64,000 nucleotides of DNA from Phaeospirillum sp. (lineage in GTDB: Bacteria > Pseudomonadota > Alphaproteobacteria > Rhodospirillales > Magnetospirillaceae). The stretch is taken from positions 186,001-250,000 of the forward strand of contig JAUSFB010000030.1 in NCBI GenBank assembly GCA_030651575.1, written 5' to 3'. The position numbers were made by a program, and so were the translations under genes. The notes below the pieces were generated by a model. The model saw only the letters and a program-made list of their open reading frames with translations. It did no database searches and was not told the DNA's origin. This document shows positions 7,931 through 20,570 of the stretch, one piece after another; the first letter of the stretch is position 1; each line of letters opens with the position of its first letter.

Positions 7931-9778
7931 ATGAGCAAGCTCGGTATTCCCGGCGGGACGACCATGAATTCGAAACTGCTGGCCTGGGTCGACGAGATGG
8001 CGCGGTTGTGCCGTCCCGCCAGTATCCATATTTGCGACGGCTCCCAGAAGGAATACGACGCGCTGTGCGAAAGGATGATCGCCGGCGGCACCATGATCCG
8101 CCTTGACCCCGTCCTGCGTCCGGGCAGCTATCTCTGCCGCTCCGACCCCCGCGACGTGGCTCGGGTCGAGGACCGCACCTTTATCTGTTCGCATAACAAG
8201 AACGACGCCGGCCCGACCAACAACTGGGTCGAGCCGAAAGAGATGAAGCTCCGCATGGGCAAGCTGTATGACGGCTGCATGAAGGGCCGCACCATGTATG
8301 TGGTGCCGTTCTCCATGGGGCCGCTGGGCTCGGACATCGCCCATATCGGCGTGCAGATCACCGATTCGGCCTATGCCGTCGCCAATATGCGGATCATGAC
8401 CCGCATGGGGCAGCCCGTGCTGGACATCTTGGGCAATGACGGCGATTTCGTCGAGTGCCTGCATTCGGTCGGCGCGCCGCTGGCCGAGGGCGAGAAGGAC
8501 GTCGCCTGGCCGTGCAATCCCGACAACATCACCATCTCGCACTTCCCCGAGGACCGACAGATCTGGTCGTATGGCTCGGGCTATGGCGGCAACGCCCTGC
8601 TGGGCAAGAAGTGTTTCGCGCTGCGCATCGCCTCGGCCATGGCCCGCGACGAGGGTTGGCTGGCCGAGCACATGCTGATCGTCGGCGTGGAAAGCCCCCA
8701 GGGTGAAAAGACCTATGTGGCCGCCGCCTTTCCGTCGGCCTGCGGCAAGACCAACTTCGCCATGCTGGTCCCGCCCAAGGGCTTCGACGGCTGGAAGATC
8801 TGGACGGTCGGCGACGACATCGCCTGGATCAAGCCGGGCGCCGATGGCCGCTTTTACGCCATCAATCCGGAGGCCGGTTTCTTCGGCGTGGCTCCCGGCA
8901 CCGGCGCTTCGACCAATCCCAGCGCCATGGCCGCCTGCGCCAGCAATTCCATCTTCACCAATGTCGCCATGACCGATGACGGCGATGTGTGGTGGGAAGG
9001 CATGACCGACGCCCCGCCGGCCCACCTGATCGACTGGAAGGGCAAGGACTGGACTCCGTCGTCCGACACCCCGGCGGCTCATCCCAATGCCCGCTTCACC
9101 GCGCCGGTCGGCCAGTGCCCCAGCGTCGATCCCGATTGGGAAAACCCCGCCGGCGTGCCGATTTCGGCCTTTATCGTCGGGGGCCGCCTGTCGAAGAATG
9201 CGCCGCTGGTGGTGCAGTCGTTCAACTGGGCTCACGGCGTCTATCTGGGCGCCACCATGGGCTCGGAGGCCACCGCCGCCGCTGTCGGTCAGGCCGCCAT
9301 CCGCCGCGACCCCTTCGCCATGCTGCCGTTCTGCGGCTACAACATGGCCGATTACTTCAACCATTGGCTCAACATGGGGCGCGCGGTCAACAATCCGCCG
9401 CCGATCTTCCGGGTCAACTGGTTCCGCCGCGACGAGAACAACAAGTTCATGTGGCCGGGTTACGGCCAGAACATGCGGGTCTTGAAGTGGATCGTCGATC
9501 GCGTCGCCGGCAAGGCCAAGGCCGTCGAGTCGCCGATCGGACTGGTGCCGCAATACGAGGACATGGAGTGGGAGGGGCTCGACTACCCCCGTGAAAAGTT
9601 CCAGGAGCTGATGCGCATCGACCGCGAGGCCGGCGTCGCCGACGCCCGCAGCCAGGAAGAACTGTTCGACAAGTTCTTCGACCGGGTGCCCAAGGAGATG
9701 CTGTTCGAGCGCGAATTGCTGAAGTCGCGCCTGTGGCGCTCTCCGGCGGTGTGGGAGCTGGCCCGCGAGCGGGTCTAG
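7931..9778 (+). CDS. pckG: Phosphoenolpyruvate carboxykinase (GTP)
   Basis: 615 residues, the normal size of the GTP-dependent family. Converts oxaloacetate plus GTP to PEP, CO2 and GDP in gluconeogenesis. Clear family landmarks: the P-loop [16 protein letters not shown] with the hyper-reactive cysteine, the downstream [11 protein letters not shown] metal-binding region, [13 protein letters not shown], and the [22 protein letters not shown] nucleotide-site region (read in parts). The start at 7931 has a strong ribosome site (GGAGGGAGA) and gives [11 protein letters not shown]; the frame is open further upstream without a good start. The 136-base leader contains no recognisable riboswitch. Confidence 0.96.
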   Translation: MSKLGIPGGTTMNSKLLAWVDEMARLCRPASIHICDGSQKEYDALCERMIAGGTMIRLDPVLRPGSYLCRSDPRDVARVEDRTFICSHNKNDAGPTNNWVEPKEMKLRMGKLYDGCMKGRTMYVVPFSMGPLGSDIAHIGVQITDSAYAVANMRIMTRMGQPVLDILGNDGDFVECLHSVGAPLAEGEKDVAWPCNPDNITISHFPEDRQIWSYGSGYGGNALLGKKCFALRIASAMARDEGWLAEHMLIVGVESPQGEKTYVAAAFPSACGKTNFAMLVPPKGFDGWKIWTVGDDIAWIKPGADGRFYAINPEAGFFGVAPGTGASTNPSAMAACASNSIFTNVAMTDDGDVWWEGMTDAPPAHLIDWKGKDWTPSSDTPAAHPNARFTAPVGQCPSVDPDWENPAGVPISAFIVGGRLSKNAPLVVQSFNWAHGVYLGATMGSEATAAAVGQAAIRRDPFAMLPFCGYNMADYFNHWLNMGRAVNNPPPIFRVNWFRRDENNKFMWPGYGQNMRVLKWIVDRVAGKAKAVESPIGLVPQYEDMEWEGLDYPREKFQELMRIDREAGVADARSQEELFDKFFDRVPKEMLFERELLKSRLWRSPAVWELARERV

Positions 9779-9780
9779 CC

Positions 9781-10239
9781 TTAATCCGCCGAGTGATGAT
9801 CCGGTAACGAGGCCCCCTTCCCGGAAACGGGAGGGGGGTCTTGCTTTGTGGTCGCGGGCTCGGGAGGCTTGGGGGCGACGATGTCGCGACCCACCACCTT
9901 GATGGGAGTTTGGCGGCTGGATGACCAGGCGTAGAAGCGCAGGACGCCGTCGGGGGCGAACATCAGTCCCGCCTCGTCGGCGGTGACGTCCCAGCCGCCC
10001 CAGACATAGGTCAGGCCGGGAACCATATTGGCCGGCCGCGTATGGGCCTGGGTGGTGACATAGGTCAGCATGCGCGAGCCGTCGGCCAGGGTCTCGTCCC
10101 GGTCGGGACGCCCCAGGGCCTCGATCGCCTCGGTCACCGTGGTCTTGCCGGAGCGCAGCCGGGCCAGCGCCTCGTCATTCACATGGGTGCAGGCCGCCAG
10201 CATCGCCACGGCGGCCATTGCTGAAATCCCATGCTTCAT
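9781..10239 (-). CDS. Lipoprotein with BamE/SmpA-like domain
   Basis: 152 residues from the ATG at 10239, which follows a good ribosome site (GGGGAGAG) and opens a lipoprotein signal peptide with lipobox MLAAC. The mature protein shows the BamE/OmlA-type pattern ALARLRSGKTTVTEAIEALGRPDRDETLADGSRMLTYVTTQ (read here in segments), then a basic region and a Pro-rich tail. BamE is a small outer-membrane lipoprotein of the beta-barrel assembly machine; this protein shares the fold signature but is a distant relative, so no BAM role is claimed. It converges on pckG with two bases between stops. Confidence 0.75.
   Translation of the reverse strand: MKHGISAMAAVAMLAACTHVNDEALARLRSGKTTVTEAIEALGRPDRDETLADGSRMLTYVTTQAHTRPANMVPGLTYVWGGWDVTADEAGLMFAPDGVLRFYAWSSSRQTPIKVVGRDIVAPKPPEPATTKQDPPPVSGKGASLPDHHSAD
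9811..9845 (+). terminator. Candidate terminator of pckG, inside the convergent gene end
   Basis: A GC-rich stem (about 9813-9823 with 9828-9838, loop GAAA) is followed by TCTTGCTTT. It lies just after the pckG stop and overlaps the 3' end of the converging lipoprotein gene. The T-tract is interrupted, hence moderate confidence. Confidence 0.5.
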
Positions 10240-10505
10240 CGCCACTCTCCCCGCCAGTTCCGGGGCCATCATGGCGGAACTGGGCGGGGAGGGCAATGGC
10301 CGCCCGAAAAAGAGGCAGGGTAGCGAATTCGGATGAACGAAAGATTAGTGGCGACACGGCGTGTGTTATTTTGAGTGCCAAGACGACGAAATCAAGCAAC
10401 TCGAAATCTGGATTCGCTGCCCTGGGAGAGTCCTTAAAGCCATTGACTCCGTCGCCGCCCGGCTCAAGCATATCCATTCCCATCGTCGAGCGAAGGACGA
10501 CCCTC

Positions 10506-11108
10506 ATGAAGCTGCGCACCTCCGCCACCTCGCCCTATGCCCGCAAATGCGTGATCGTCGCGCTTGAAACCGGTCTGGCGTCGCGAATCGAGATGGTGCC
10601 CACCTCGCCCTGGGTCGAGAACGATCTGCCCCAGGATAATCCGCTGGGGCGGATTCCTGTGCTGATCACCAATGGCGGCGAGGCGCTGTTCGACTCGCCG
10701 GTGATCTGCCAGTACCTGGACTCGCTGCACGATGGTCAGCGTCTGGTCCCGGAGGGCGGCGCGGCGCGGTGGACCCAGGCCCGGCTGGAGGCCCTGGCCG
10801 ACGGCATTTTGGATGCGGCGGTGGCCAAACGGGTCGAAACCGCCATGCGGCCCGAGGATAAACGCTGGCCCGGTTGGGTCGAGCGCCAGGGCAAGGCGAT
10901 CACCCGCGGCCTGGACGCGCTGGAAGAAGAGTGCTTCGCCTGGGGCGATGATTTTATGATCGGTCAGATCACCGTGGCGGCGGCGCTGGGCTATCTCGAC
11001 TTTCGCTTTGCCGCCGAGAACTGGCGCGACCGCCGCCCCCGGCTGACGGCATGGTACGCCACGGCGGCCCGTCGCGCCTCGGTGGCCCAGACCGAACCCA
11101 AGGAATGA
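10506..11108 (+). CDS. Glutathione S-transferase family protein
   Basis: 200 residues with an N-terminal thioredoxin-like GST domain (MKLRTSATSPYARKCVIVALE; NPLGRIPVLI; the glutathione-contact LFDSPVICQYLD) and an all-helical C-terminal domain with the MIGQITVAAALGYLDFR motif that normally caps the fold. Ser at position 9 or Tyr at 11 would be the candidate thiol-activating residue. Substrate unknown. The ATG at 10506 fits the domain start; the longer frame upstream runs into the divergent lipoprotein's promoter. The 266-base gap before it (10240-10505) shows no further recognisable element. Confidence 0.85.
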   Translation: MKLRTSATSPYARKCVIVALETGLASRIEMVPTSPWVENDLPQDNPLGRIPVLITNGGEALFDSPVICQYLDSLHDGQRLVPEGGAARWTQARLEALADGILDAAVAKRVETAMRPEDKRWPGWVERQGKAITRGLDALEEECFAWGDDFMIGQITVAAALGYLDFRFAAENWRDRRPRLTAWYATAARRASVAQTEPKE

Positions 11109-11124
11109 GCGCCGGAGGAGACCG

Positions 11125-11601
11125 ATGATGCGCCGTTACCTGCTTACCCTGCCCGTCATCCTCGGTCTATCCGCCTGCGCCGGTAGCGACGCGGTCAGCA
11201 CCGCCTTGCCGCCCGGTTACCTGAGCGCCGCGCGCGAGATCGTGGCGGCGGCCGATTGGAGCAACCCGGAAACCGTCACCGTGACCCTGGCCAATTACCG
11301 GTTCTCGCCGGGCGAGTTCGACCTGCACCGCGACCGCCCCACCCGCTTGGTGCTGGTCAATCCGACCGCCACGGATCACGCCATGGTGGCCGAGCAGTTC
11401 TTCAGGGAGGTCGCGGTTCGCCAGTTGGTCGGCCCGACCGGAACCACTCCGGCGCCCTGGATCAGCAAGGTGGTGATCCCCGCCGGCCAGACTCGGGAAA
11501 TCTGGCTGGTGCCGGCCCGCTATGGGGCTTTCCGGTTCAAATGCGATGTCACCGGCCATTCCGCCTTTGGGATGAACGGCCTGATCAATGTGATCCCATG
11601 A
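11125..11601 (+). CDS. Cupredoxin-like lipoprotein
   Basis: 158 residues. A lipoprotein signal peptide ends in LSAC (Cys18), so the protein is membrane-anchored in the periplasm. The domain is a cupredoxin: VTVTLANYRFSPGEFDLHRD at the start, a His in ATDHAMV, and a C-terminal loop C-x4-GH-x3-GM (KCDVTGHSAFGM). These four residues match the His, Cys, His, Met ligands of type 1 blue copper sites. It is likely an electron carrier or copper-binding protein; the redox partner is unknown. It lies 16 bases after the GST gene and its stop overlaps the next ATG, so the three genes are one transcript. Confidence 0.8.
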   Translation: MMRRYLLTLPVILGLSACAGSDAVSTALPPGYLSAAREIVAAADWSNPETVTVTLANYRFSPGEFDLHRDRPTRLVLVNPTATDHAMVAEQFFREVAVRQLVGPTGTTPAPWISKVVIPAGQTREIWLVPARYGAFRFKCDVTGHSAFGMNGLINVIP

Positions 11602-12257
11602 CCCTGTCCGCCCTGATCTTCGACGTTGACGGGACCTTGGCCGAGACCGAGGAAGCCCATCGTCACGCCTTCATCCTGGCCTTTGGCCAGATGGGCCTGA
11701 ACTGGAACTGGCCGCCAAGGCTTTACCGCAAGCTGCTCAAGGTCTCGGGCGGGCGTGAGCGGATTCTGGCCTTCGATCCCGACGCCTCGCCCGAGCTGGT
11801 GGCGGCGTTGCATCGGCGCAAGACCGAGATTTACACCGATATGGTCGATAGCGGGCGGGTGACGCTGCGCCCCGGCATCGAATCGCTGATCGCCGAGGCC
11901 AGGGGCGCCGGGGTTCGGCTGGCCATCGCCTCGACCACCAGCCGCGCCAATGTCATCGCCCTGCTGGGGCATCGCCGCGAGTGGTTCGAGGTCGTCGCCT
12001 GCGGCGAGGACACCACCCGCAAGAAGCCAGACCCACAGGTCTATACCCTGGTGCTGAACCGGATGGGTCTGGCGGCGTCCGATTGCCTGGCGCTGGAGGA
12101 TTCTTCCAATGGCGTCCGCGCCGCCTGCGCCGCCGGATTGGGGGTGGTGGTGAGCGAGAGCATGTATACTGCCGGCGACGATTTCAGCGGGGCGCTGGCG
12201 GTGTTTCCCAACCTTGGCGGGGTTGGGTTGGAGCGGCTGCGCCAATTGCATTCATGA
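11598..12257 (+). CDS. cbbY: CbbY-type HAD phosphatase
   Basis: 219 residues. HAD subfamily IA: motif I FDVDGTLAETEE (Asp nucleophile), motif II IASTTS, motif III KKPDPQVY and motif IV LEDSSNGVRAA. The start region (ALIFDVDGTLAETEEAHR, then GLNWNW and SGGRERI) matches CbbY rather than generic phosphoglycolate phosphatase. CbbY hydrolyses xylulose-1,5-bisphosphate, a misfire product that inhibits Rubisco. No Calvin-cycle gene is nearby, so that role is inferred from the signature alone. Its ATG overlaps the cupredoxin stop (ATGA). Confidence 0.82.
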   Translation: MTLSALIFDVDGTLAETEEAHRHAFILAFGQMGLNWNWPPRLYRKLLKVSGGRERILAFDPDASPELVAALHRRKTEIYTDMVDSGRVTLRPGIESLIAEARGAGVRLAIASTTSRANVIALLGHRREWFEVVACGEDTTRKKPDPQVYTLVLNRMGLAASDCLALEDSSNGVRAACAAGLGVVVSESMYTAGDDFSGALAVFPNLGGVGLERLRQLHS

Positions 12258-12359
12258 GCGAAAGTCCAGGCCCCTCGGCCAATCGGGATATTCATCTTGC
12301 CGCCGTGTCCGATCCGAACGACACTGGCCGTAAGGATAATCACCACTAGACATGGCTCC

Positions 12360-16242
<3,883 letters not shown>

Positions 16243-16256
<14 letters not shown>

Positions 16257-17142
16257 CGCAGCCCCCCGCCTGCTGATCATCGACGACGAGACCGGCACCA
16301 TCCGGCTGTTGACCCGCATTCTTCAGGATTTCGGGGAGATTTTCTTTGCCACCAGCGGCGAGGACGGGCTGGCCATGGTCCGGCGGGATCAGCCCGATCT
16401 GGTCTTGCTGGACGCCGAGATGCCGGGCATGTCCGGCTTCGACGTCTGCGCCGCCATCAAGTGCGATCCCGCCTTCGCCGATTTGCCGATTTTGTTCGTG
16501 ACGGCTCATAGCGACATGGAGAGCGAGACCCGAGCCCTCGACCTGGGGGCGGTGGATTTCATCACCAAGCCGCTCAGTCCGCCCATCGTTCGCGCCAGGG
16601 TCCGGACTCACCTCACCTTGAAGCAGCGGACCGATCTGTTGCACCGGCTTGCCGCGGTGGACGGCTTGACCGGCATCGCCAATCGCCGCTCCTTCGATGC
16701 CGCGCTGGAACAGGAATGGCGGCGCGCCTGTCGGGCCGGGACGCCGCTGTCCCTGCTGATGATCGATGTGGACCATTTCAAGCGTTACAACGACCATTAT
16801 GGCCATCAGGCTGGCGATGACTGTCTGCGCGCCGTCGCGGCGGCCCTGGCCGAGATCGCCAGGCGGCCGGGGGAGGTGGTGGCCCGCTATGGCGGCGAGG
16901 AATTCGCCGTTATTCTTCCCGCCTGCGGTCTCGATCCGGCCCGGTCGCTGGCGGAGCGGTTGCGGGAGGAGGTCGCCGCGCGGCATCTCCCTCATGCCGC
17001 CTCCGGAACGGCGGCGGAGGTTTCGGTCAGCATCGGGGTCGCCAGCCTGGGAGGCGACGACGCGGTCCAGGCGCTGATCGCCCAGGCCGATGCCGCCCTG
17101 TATCGGGCAAAGCACGGTGGGCGCAACCGGGTATCGGTTTAG
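16243..17142 (+). CDS. Response regulator diguanylate cyclase (REC-GGDEF)
   Basis: 299 residues: receiver domain (about 8-125) with phosphoacceptor Asp in [12 protein letters not shown] and the KPLSPP switch lysine, then a GGDEF domain (about 135-299) with intact active site RYGGEEF. It should make c-di-GMP when phosphorylated. The product-inhibition I-site, normally RxxD four residues before the RYGGEEF block, here reads RPGE, so feedback inhibition may be weaker. The gene overlaps the end of the hybrid kinase gene, making that kinase the probable partner. Confidence 0.93.
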
Positions 17143-17195
17143 AATTCACCCTCCATCTTGCCGTTCGGGCCGTGTCGCCATATAGTTCGCTCATC

Positions 17196-18149
17196 ATGAC
17201 AGACGCCCGCTTCCCGCACCGGCATCTCCTCGGCATCCAGGGTTTGGGGCCGACCGAGATCACCATGCTGCTCGACCTGGCCGAAGGCTATGTCGAGCAG
17301 AATCGTTCCAATGACAAGCGCAAGAACCTGCTGCGCGGTCGCACCGTCATCAACCTGTTCTTCGAGAACTCGACCCGAACCCGCACCAGCTTCGAGCTGG
17401 CGGGCAAGCGCCTGGGCGCCGACGTCATCAACATGCAGTCGGCCGGGTCCAGCGTGCAGAAGGGCGAGACCTTGATCGACACCGCCATGACGCTGAATGC
17501 CATGCATCTGGAGGTGCTGGTGGTGCGCCATCCCGATTCGGGCGCGGTCAAGCTGCTGTCGGAGAAGGTCAACTGCGCCGTTATCAACGGCGGCGACGGC
17601 AGTCACGAGCATCCCACCCAGGCGCTGCTGGACGCCCTGACCATCCGCCGGCGCAAGGGCAAGCTGTCGGGCCTGACCGTCGCCATTTGCGGCGACGTGC
17701 TGCATTCGCGGGTGGCGCGCTCCAACATCTACCTGCTCAACGCCATGGGGGCCTCGGTCCGCCTGATCGGGCCGCGCACCTTGCTGCCATCGGCGGTGGA
17801 CCGGCTGGGGGTCGAGGTGTTCCACGATATGAGGAAGGGGCTCGACGGCGTCGATGTCATCATGATGCTGCGCATCCAGAACGAGCGCATGCGCGGCAAT
17901 TTCATCCCCTCGATCCGCGAATACTTCCACTTCTTCGGTCTGGATCGCGAAAAGCTGGCCTTGGCCAAGCCTGACGCGGTGATCATGCATCCCGGCCCGA
18001 TGAATCGCGGCGTCGAGATCGATTCCGACGTGGCCGACGACGTGGAACGCTCACTGATCCGCGAGCAGGTGGAGATGGGCGTGGCGGTCCGCATGGCTTG
18101 CCTGGATCTGCTGACCCGAGGCCTGCCCCGTTCCGAAGGAGCCGCCTGA
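17196..18149 (+). CDS. pyrB: Aspartate carbamoyltransferase catalytic chain
   Basis: 317 residues. Condenses carbamoyl phosphate and aspartate in pyrimidine synthesis. Landmarks: carbamoyl-phosphate loop [20 protein letters not shown], the [17 protein letters not shown] region and the aspartate-binding [10 protein letters not shown]...[11 protein letters not shown]. An in-frame GTG 24 bases upstream could add eight residues; the ATG at 17196 is preferred as it gives the usual [14 protein letters not shown] start. There is no N-terminal extension of the Pseudomonas type. The stop overlaps the next start by one base (TGATG), so the chain is co-translated with the pseudo-dihydroorotase, with which it may assemble. 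Confidence 0.96.
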   Translation: MTDARFPHRHLLGIQGLGPTEITMLLDLAEGYVEQNRSNDKRKNLLRGRTVINLFFENSTRTRTSFELAGKRLGADVINMQSAGSSVQKGETLIDTAMTLNAMHLEVLVVRHPDSGAVKLLSEKVNCAVINGGDGSHEHPTQALLDALTIRRRKGKLSGLTVAICGDVLHSRVARSNIYLLNAMGASVRLIGPRTLLPSAVDRLGVEVFHDMRKGLDGVDVIMMLRIQNERMRGNFIPSIREYFHFFGLDREKLALAKPDAVIMHPGPMNRGVEIDSDVADDVERSLIREQVEMGVAVRMACLDLLTRGLPRSEGAA

Positions 18150-19459
18150 TGGCCGCCCGTGATTCCAAGGGCCTGGTGGCCTATGTCAACGCCCGTCTGG
18201 TCGATCCGGCCTCGGGGCTGGACGCCAAGGGCGCGTTGCTCATCAATGGCGAGACTATCGCCGATGTCGGCCCCGGCCTGTTCCAGGGCGGCGTGCCCTC
18301 GGGGATGGAGGTGGTGGACTGCCACGGCCTGTGCCTCGCCCCCGGTCTGGTCGATATGCGGGTGCAGCTGCGCGAGCCGGGCGAGGAGCACAAGGAAACC
18401 CTGAAGTCGGCGGGCGAAGCGGCGGTGGCCGGCGGCGTCACCTCCATGGTCTGCCTGCCCAACACCACGCCGGTGATCGACGATGTCGCCACGGTGGAGT
18501 TCGTGGCGCGCCGCGCCCGCAAGATCGGGCTGGCCAAGGTCTATCCCTATGCCGCCACTTCCAAGCAGTTGGAGGGCAAGGAACTGTCCGAGATGGGCAT
18601 GCTGGCCGAGGCCGGCGCCCTGGCCTTCACCGACGGGGTCAAGGCGATTCGCAACGCCCAGCTGATGCGGCGCGCCCTGTCCTACGCAGCCACCTTCGGC
18701 CTGCTGATCGTTCAGCATCCGGAGGAACCCTCGCTGGCCGAGGGCGGCATGATGGCCGAGGGCGAGATCGCCACCCGCATGGGCCTGTCGGGCATCCCGG
18801 CGGCGGCCGAGGCGATCATGCTGGAGCGCGACATGCGGCTGGTGGCGATCACCGGCGGCCGCTACCACGCCGCCCATGTCTCCACCGCCGAGGGGATCCA
18901 GGTCATTCGCAAGGCCAAGGCCAAGGGCCTGCCGGTCACCTGCGACACCGCGCCGCCTTATTTCGCCCTGAACGAGTTGGCGGTGGGCGACTATCGCACC
19001 TTCGCCAAGCTGTCGCCGCCGCTGCGGTCCGAGACCGACCGTCAGGCGGTGGTGGCGGGCCTGAAGGACGGCACCATCGACGCGGTCGCCTCCGACCACG
19101 CACCGCAGGACCAGGACTCCAAGCGGGTGCCGTTCGCGGCGGCCGAGTTCGGCGGCGTCGGGCTGGAGACCTTGCTGGCCATCACCCTGGAGCTGACCCA
19201 TAACGGCCATCTCGGCCTGCCCGAGGCGCTGCGGCTGATCACCTCGGCCCCGGCCGGCATTCTCGGTCTGGCGGCGGGACGGCTGAAGGTGGGGGCTTCG
19301 GCCGATCTGGTGCTGTTCGACCCCGCGCGCGGCTGGAAGGTCGAGGCCAAGAAGTTCCGTTCCAAGTCTAAGAATTCACCGTTCGACGACCGCCCGGTTC
19401 AGGGCATGGTGATGCGGACCGTGGTCGATGGCCGCACGGTGTACACCCATGATGGTTGA
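18149..19459 (+). CDS. Dihydroorotase-like protein lacking the HxH metal site (PyrC/PyrX type)
   Basis: 436 residues of the amidohydrolase/dihydroorotase family (multifunctional-complex type). It keeps the overall pattern: LCLAPGLVD, the NTTPVIDD block, RYHAAHVSTAEG and the catalytic Asp region AVASDHAPQDQ. But the first metal-binding motif, normally DxHxHLREPG, reads DMRVQLREPG: both histidines are replaced (Arg and Gln). Such proteins are known as non-catalytic partners needed for aspartate carbamoyltransferase assembly in some bacteria, and its start overlaps the pyrB stop. A true dihydroorotase would then be encoded elsewhere. Being inactive is inferred from the missing ligands. Confidence 0.88.
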   Translation: MAARDSKGLVAYVNARLVDPASGLDAKGALLINGETIADVGPGLFQGGVPSGMEVVDCHGLCLAPGLVDMRVQLREPGEEHKETLKSAGEAAVAGGVTSMVCLPNTTPVIDDVATVEFVARRARKIGLAKVYPYAATSKQLEGKELSEMGMLAEAGALAFTDGVKAIRNAQLMRRALSYAATFGLLIVQHPEEPSLAEGGMMAEGEIATRMGLSGIPAAAEAIMLERDMRLVAITGGRYHAAHVSTAEGIQVIRKAKAKGLPVTCDTAPPYFALNELAVGDYRTFAKLSPPLRSETDRQAVVAGLKDGTIDAVASDHAPQDQDSKRVPFAAAEFGGVGLETLLAITLELTHNGHLGLPEALRLITSAPAGILGLAAGRLKVGASADLVLFDPARGWKVEAKKFRSKSKNSPFDDRPVQGMVMRTVVDGRTVYTHDG

Positions 19460-20057
19460 GATTTTGGCGGCCGCCGCAGCCGGCTATCTGCTGGGCAGCA
19501 TTCCGTTTGGGCTGGTGCTGTGCCGCCTTGCCGGGCTGGGCGATATCCGGGCGATCGGATCGGGCAATATCGGCGCCACCAATGTGCTGCGCACCGGCCA
19601 CAAGGGGTTGGCGCTCGCCACCTTGCTGCTGGACGGCGGCAAGGGGGCCATCGCCGTCGGGCTGGCCTGGTGGGTGCTGGGCCGCGATGCCGTGCCGGTG
19701 GCGGGCTTCGCCGCCGTGCTCGGTCACAACTTTCCGGTCTGGCTGGGCTTCAAGGGCGGCAAGGGCGTCGCCACCACCTTCGGCACCCTGATGGCGGCGT
19801 CCTGGCCGGTGGGGCTGGCCTGCTGCGCCACCTGGATCGTGACGGCGGCGATTTTCCGCTTTTCGTCGTTGGCGGCGCTGGTGGGGTTGGCGCTCTCACC
19901 GGGTTTCGCGCTGTATTTCGCTGGCCCCCAATACGCCGTCATGGCCGCCGGTCTGGCGGTTCTCGGCTTTTACCGACACAAGGCCAACATCATTCGCCTG
20001 ATCCGAGGCCAGGAGCCTCGGATCGGAGGCAAGAAAAACGGAGAGTCCCCATCATGA
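19449..20057 (+). CDS. plsY: Glycerol-3-phosphate acyltransferase PlsY
   Basis: 202 residues with about five membrane segments. Transfers an acyl group from acyl-phosphate to glycerol-3-phosphate, the first step of phospholipid synthesis. The three catalytic loops are visible: GSIPFG near the start with GSGNIGATNVLRTG, then LGHNFPVWLGFKGGKGVATTFG. Two adjacent ATGs (19449 and 19452) are possible starts, both overlapping the end of the preceding gene. The stop overlaps the next ATG. The short hydrophilic tail IRGQEPRIGGKKNGESPS is unremarkable. Confidence 0.94.
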   Translation: MMVEILAAAAAGYLLGSIPFGLVLCRLAGLGDIRAIGSGNIGATNVLRTGHKGLALATLLLDGGKGAIAVGLAWWVLGRDAVPVAGFAAVLGHNFPVWLGFKGGKGVATTFGTLMAASWPVGLACCATWIVTAAIFRFSSLAALVGLALSPGFALYFAGPQYAVMAAGLAVLGFYRHKANIIRLIRGQEPRIGGKKNGESPS

Positions 20058-20524
20058 CCGTCAGCATCGCCCGCGATACCGTCGTTACCCTCGATTACAA
20101 AGTCACCGATTCCGACGGTCAGCTGATCGACGCCGGAACCGAGCCGATGTCCTATCTGCACGGCGGCTATGAAGGGCTGTTCGCCAAGATCGAGGAGGAT
20201 CTGGAGGGCAAGGCGGTCGGCTATGCCGTCACCATCCGGCTGGAGCCGGCCGAGGCCTTTGGCGAATACGACGCCGACCTGGTTCAGATCGAGGCGCTGG
20301 ACGCCTTCCCCGAGGGGCTGGAGGTCGGCGCCGTTCTCGAAGGCATGCCCGAGGGCGGCGACGAGGCCGAGATGCGGCTGTTCCACGTCACCGATATCGC
20401 CGATGGCAAGGTGGTGCTGGACGGCAATCACCCGCTGGCCGGCGTGGTGCTGGATTTCTCCTGCACCGTTGCCGCCGTCCGTCCGGCCAGCCCGGCGGAA
20501 GTCTCTGCCGGCATGGCGGGGTAG
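20054..20524 (+). CDS. SlyD-like FKBP-type peptidyl-prolyl isomerase
   Basis: 156 residues. N-terminal FKBP half (DTVVTLDYKVTDSDGQLID, then the YLHGGYEGLFAKIEEDLEGKAVG turn), an inserted IF-type chaperone domain (EAFGEYDADLVQIEALDAF) and the C-terminal half ending DGNHPLAGVVLDFSCTV, which is the SlyD signature. It lacks the long His/Cys-rich nickel-binding tail of E. coli SlyD. It likely assists protein folding in the cytoplasm. Its ATG overlaps the plsY stop and a strong terminator follows, so it closes the pyrB cluster. Confidence 0.9.
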   Translation: MTVSIARDTVVTLDYKVTDSDGQLIDAGTEPMSYLHGGYEGLFAKIEEDLEGKAVGYAVTIRLEPAEAFGEYDADLVQIEALDAFPEGLEVGAVLEGMPEGGDEAEMRLFHVTDIADGKVVLDGNHPLAGVVLDFSCTVAAVRPASPAEVSAGMAG

Positions 20525-20531
20525 AACCGGG

Positions 20532-20570
20532 CCATACCCGCCAAGGCCCCGGCCTTGGCGGGTATGGTTT
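20532..20570 (+). terminator. Strong hairpin terminator after the slyD-like gene
   Basis: A perfect 17-bp inverted repeat (20532-20548 with 20551-20567) separated by two bases, followed by TTT. It lies between convergent genes and ends at the lysS stop. It may act in both directions, though the T-tract is only on the plus side. Confidence 0.8.

Noticed and set aside
10361-10567. 68-codon frame before the GST gene
   Set aside because: Runs into the GST coding region out of frame, no ribosome site, no recognisable sequence.
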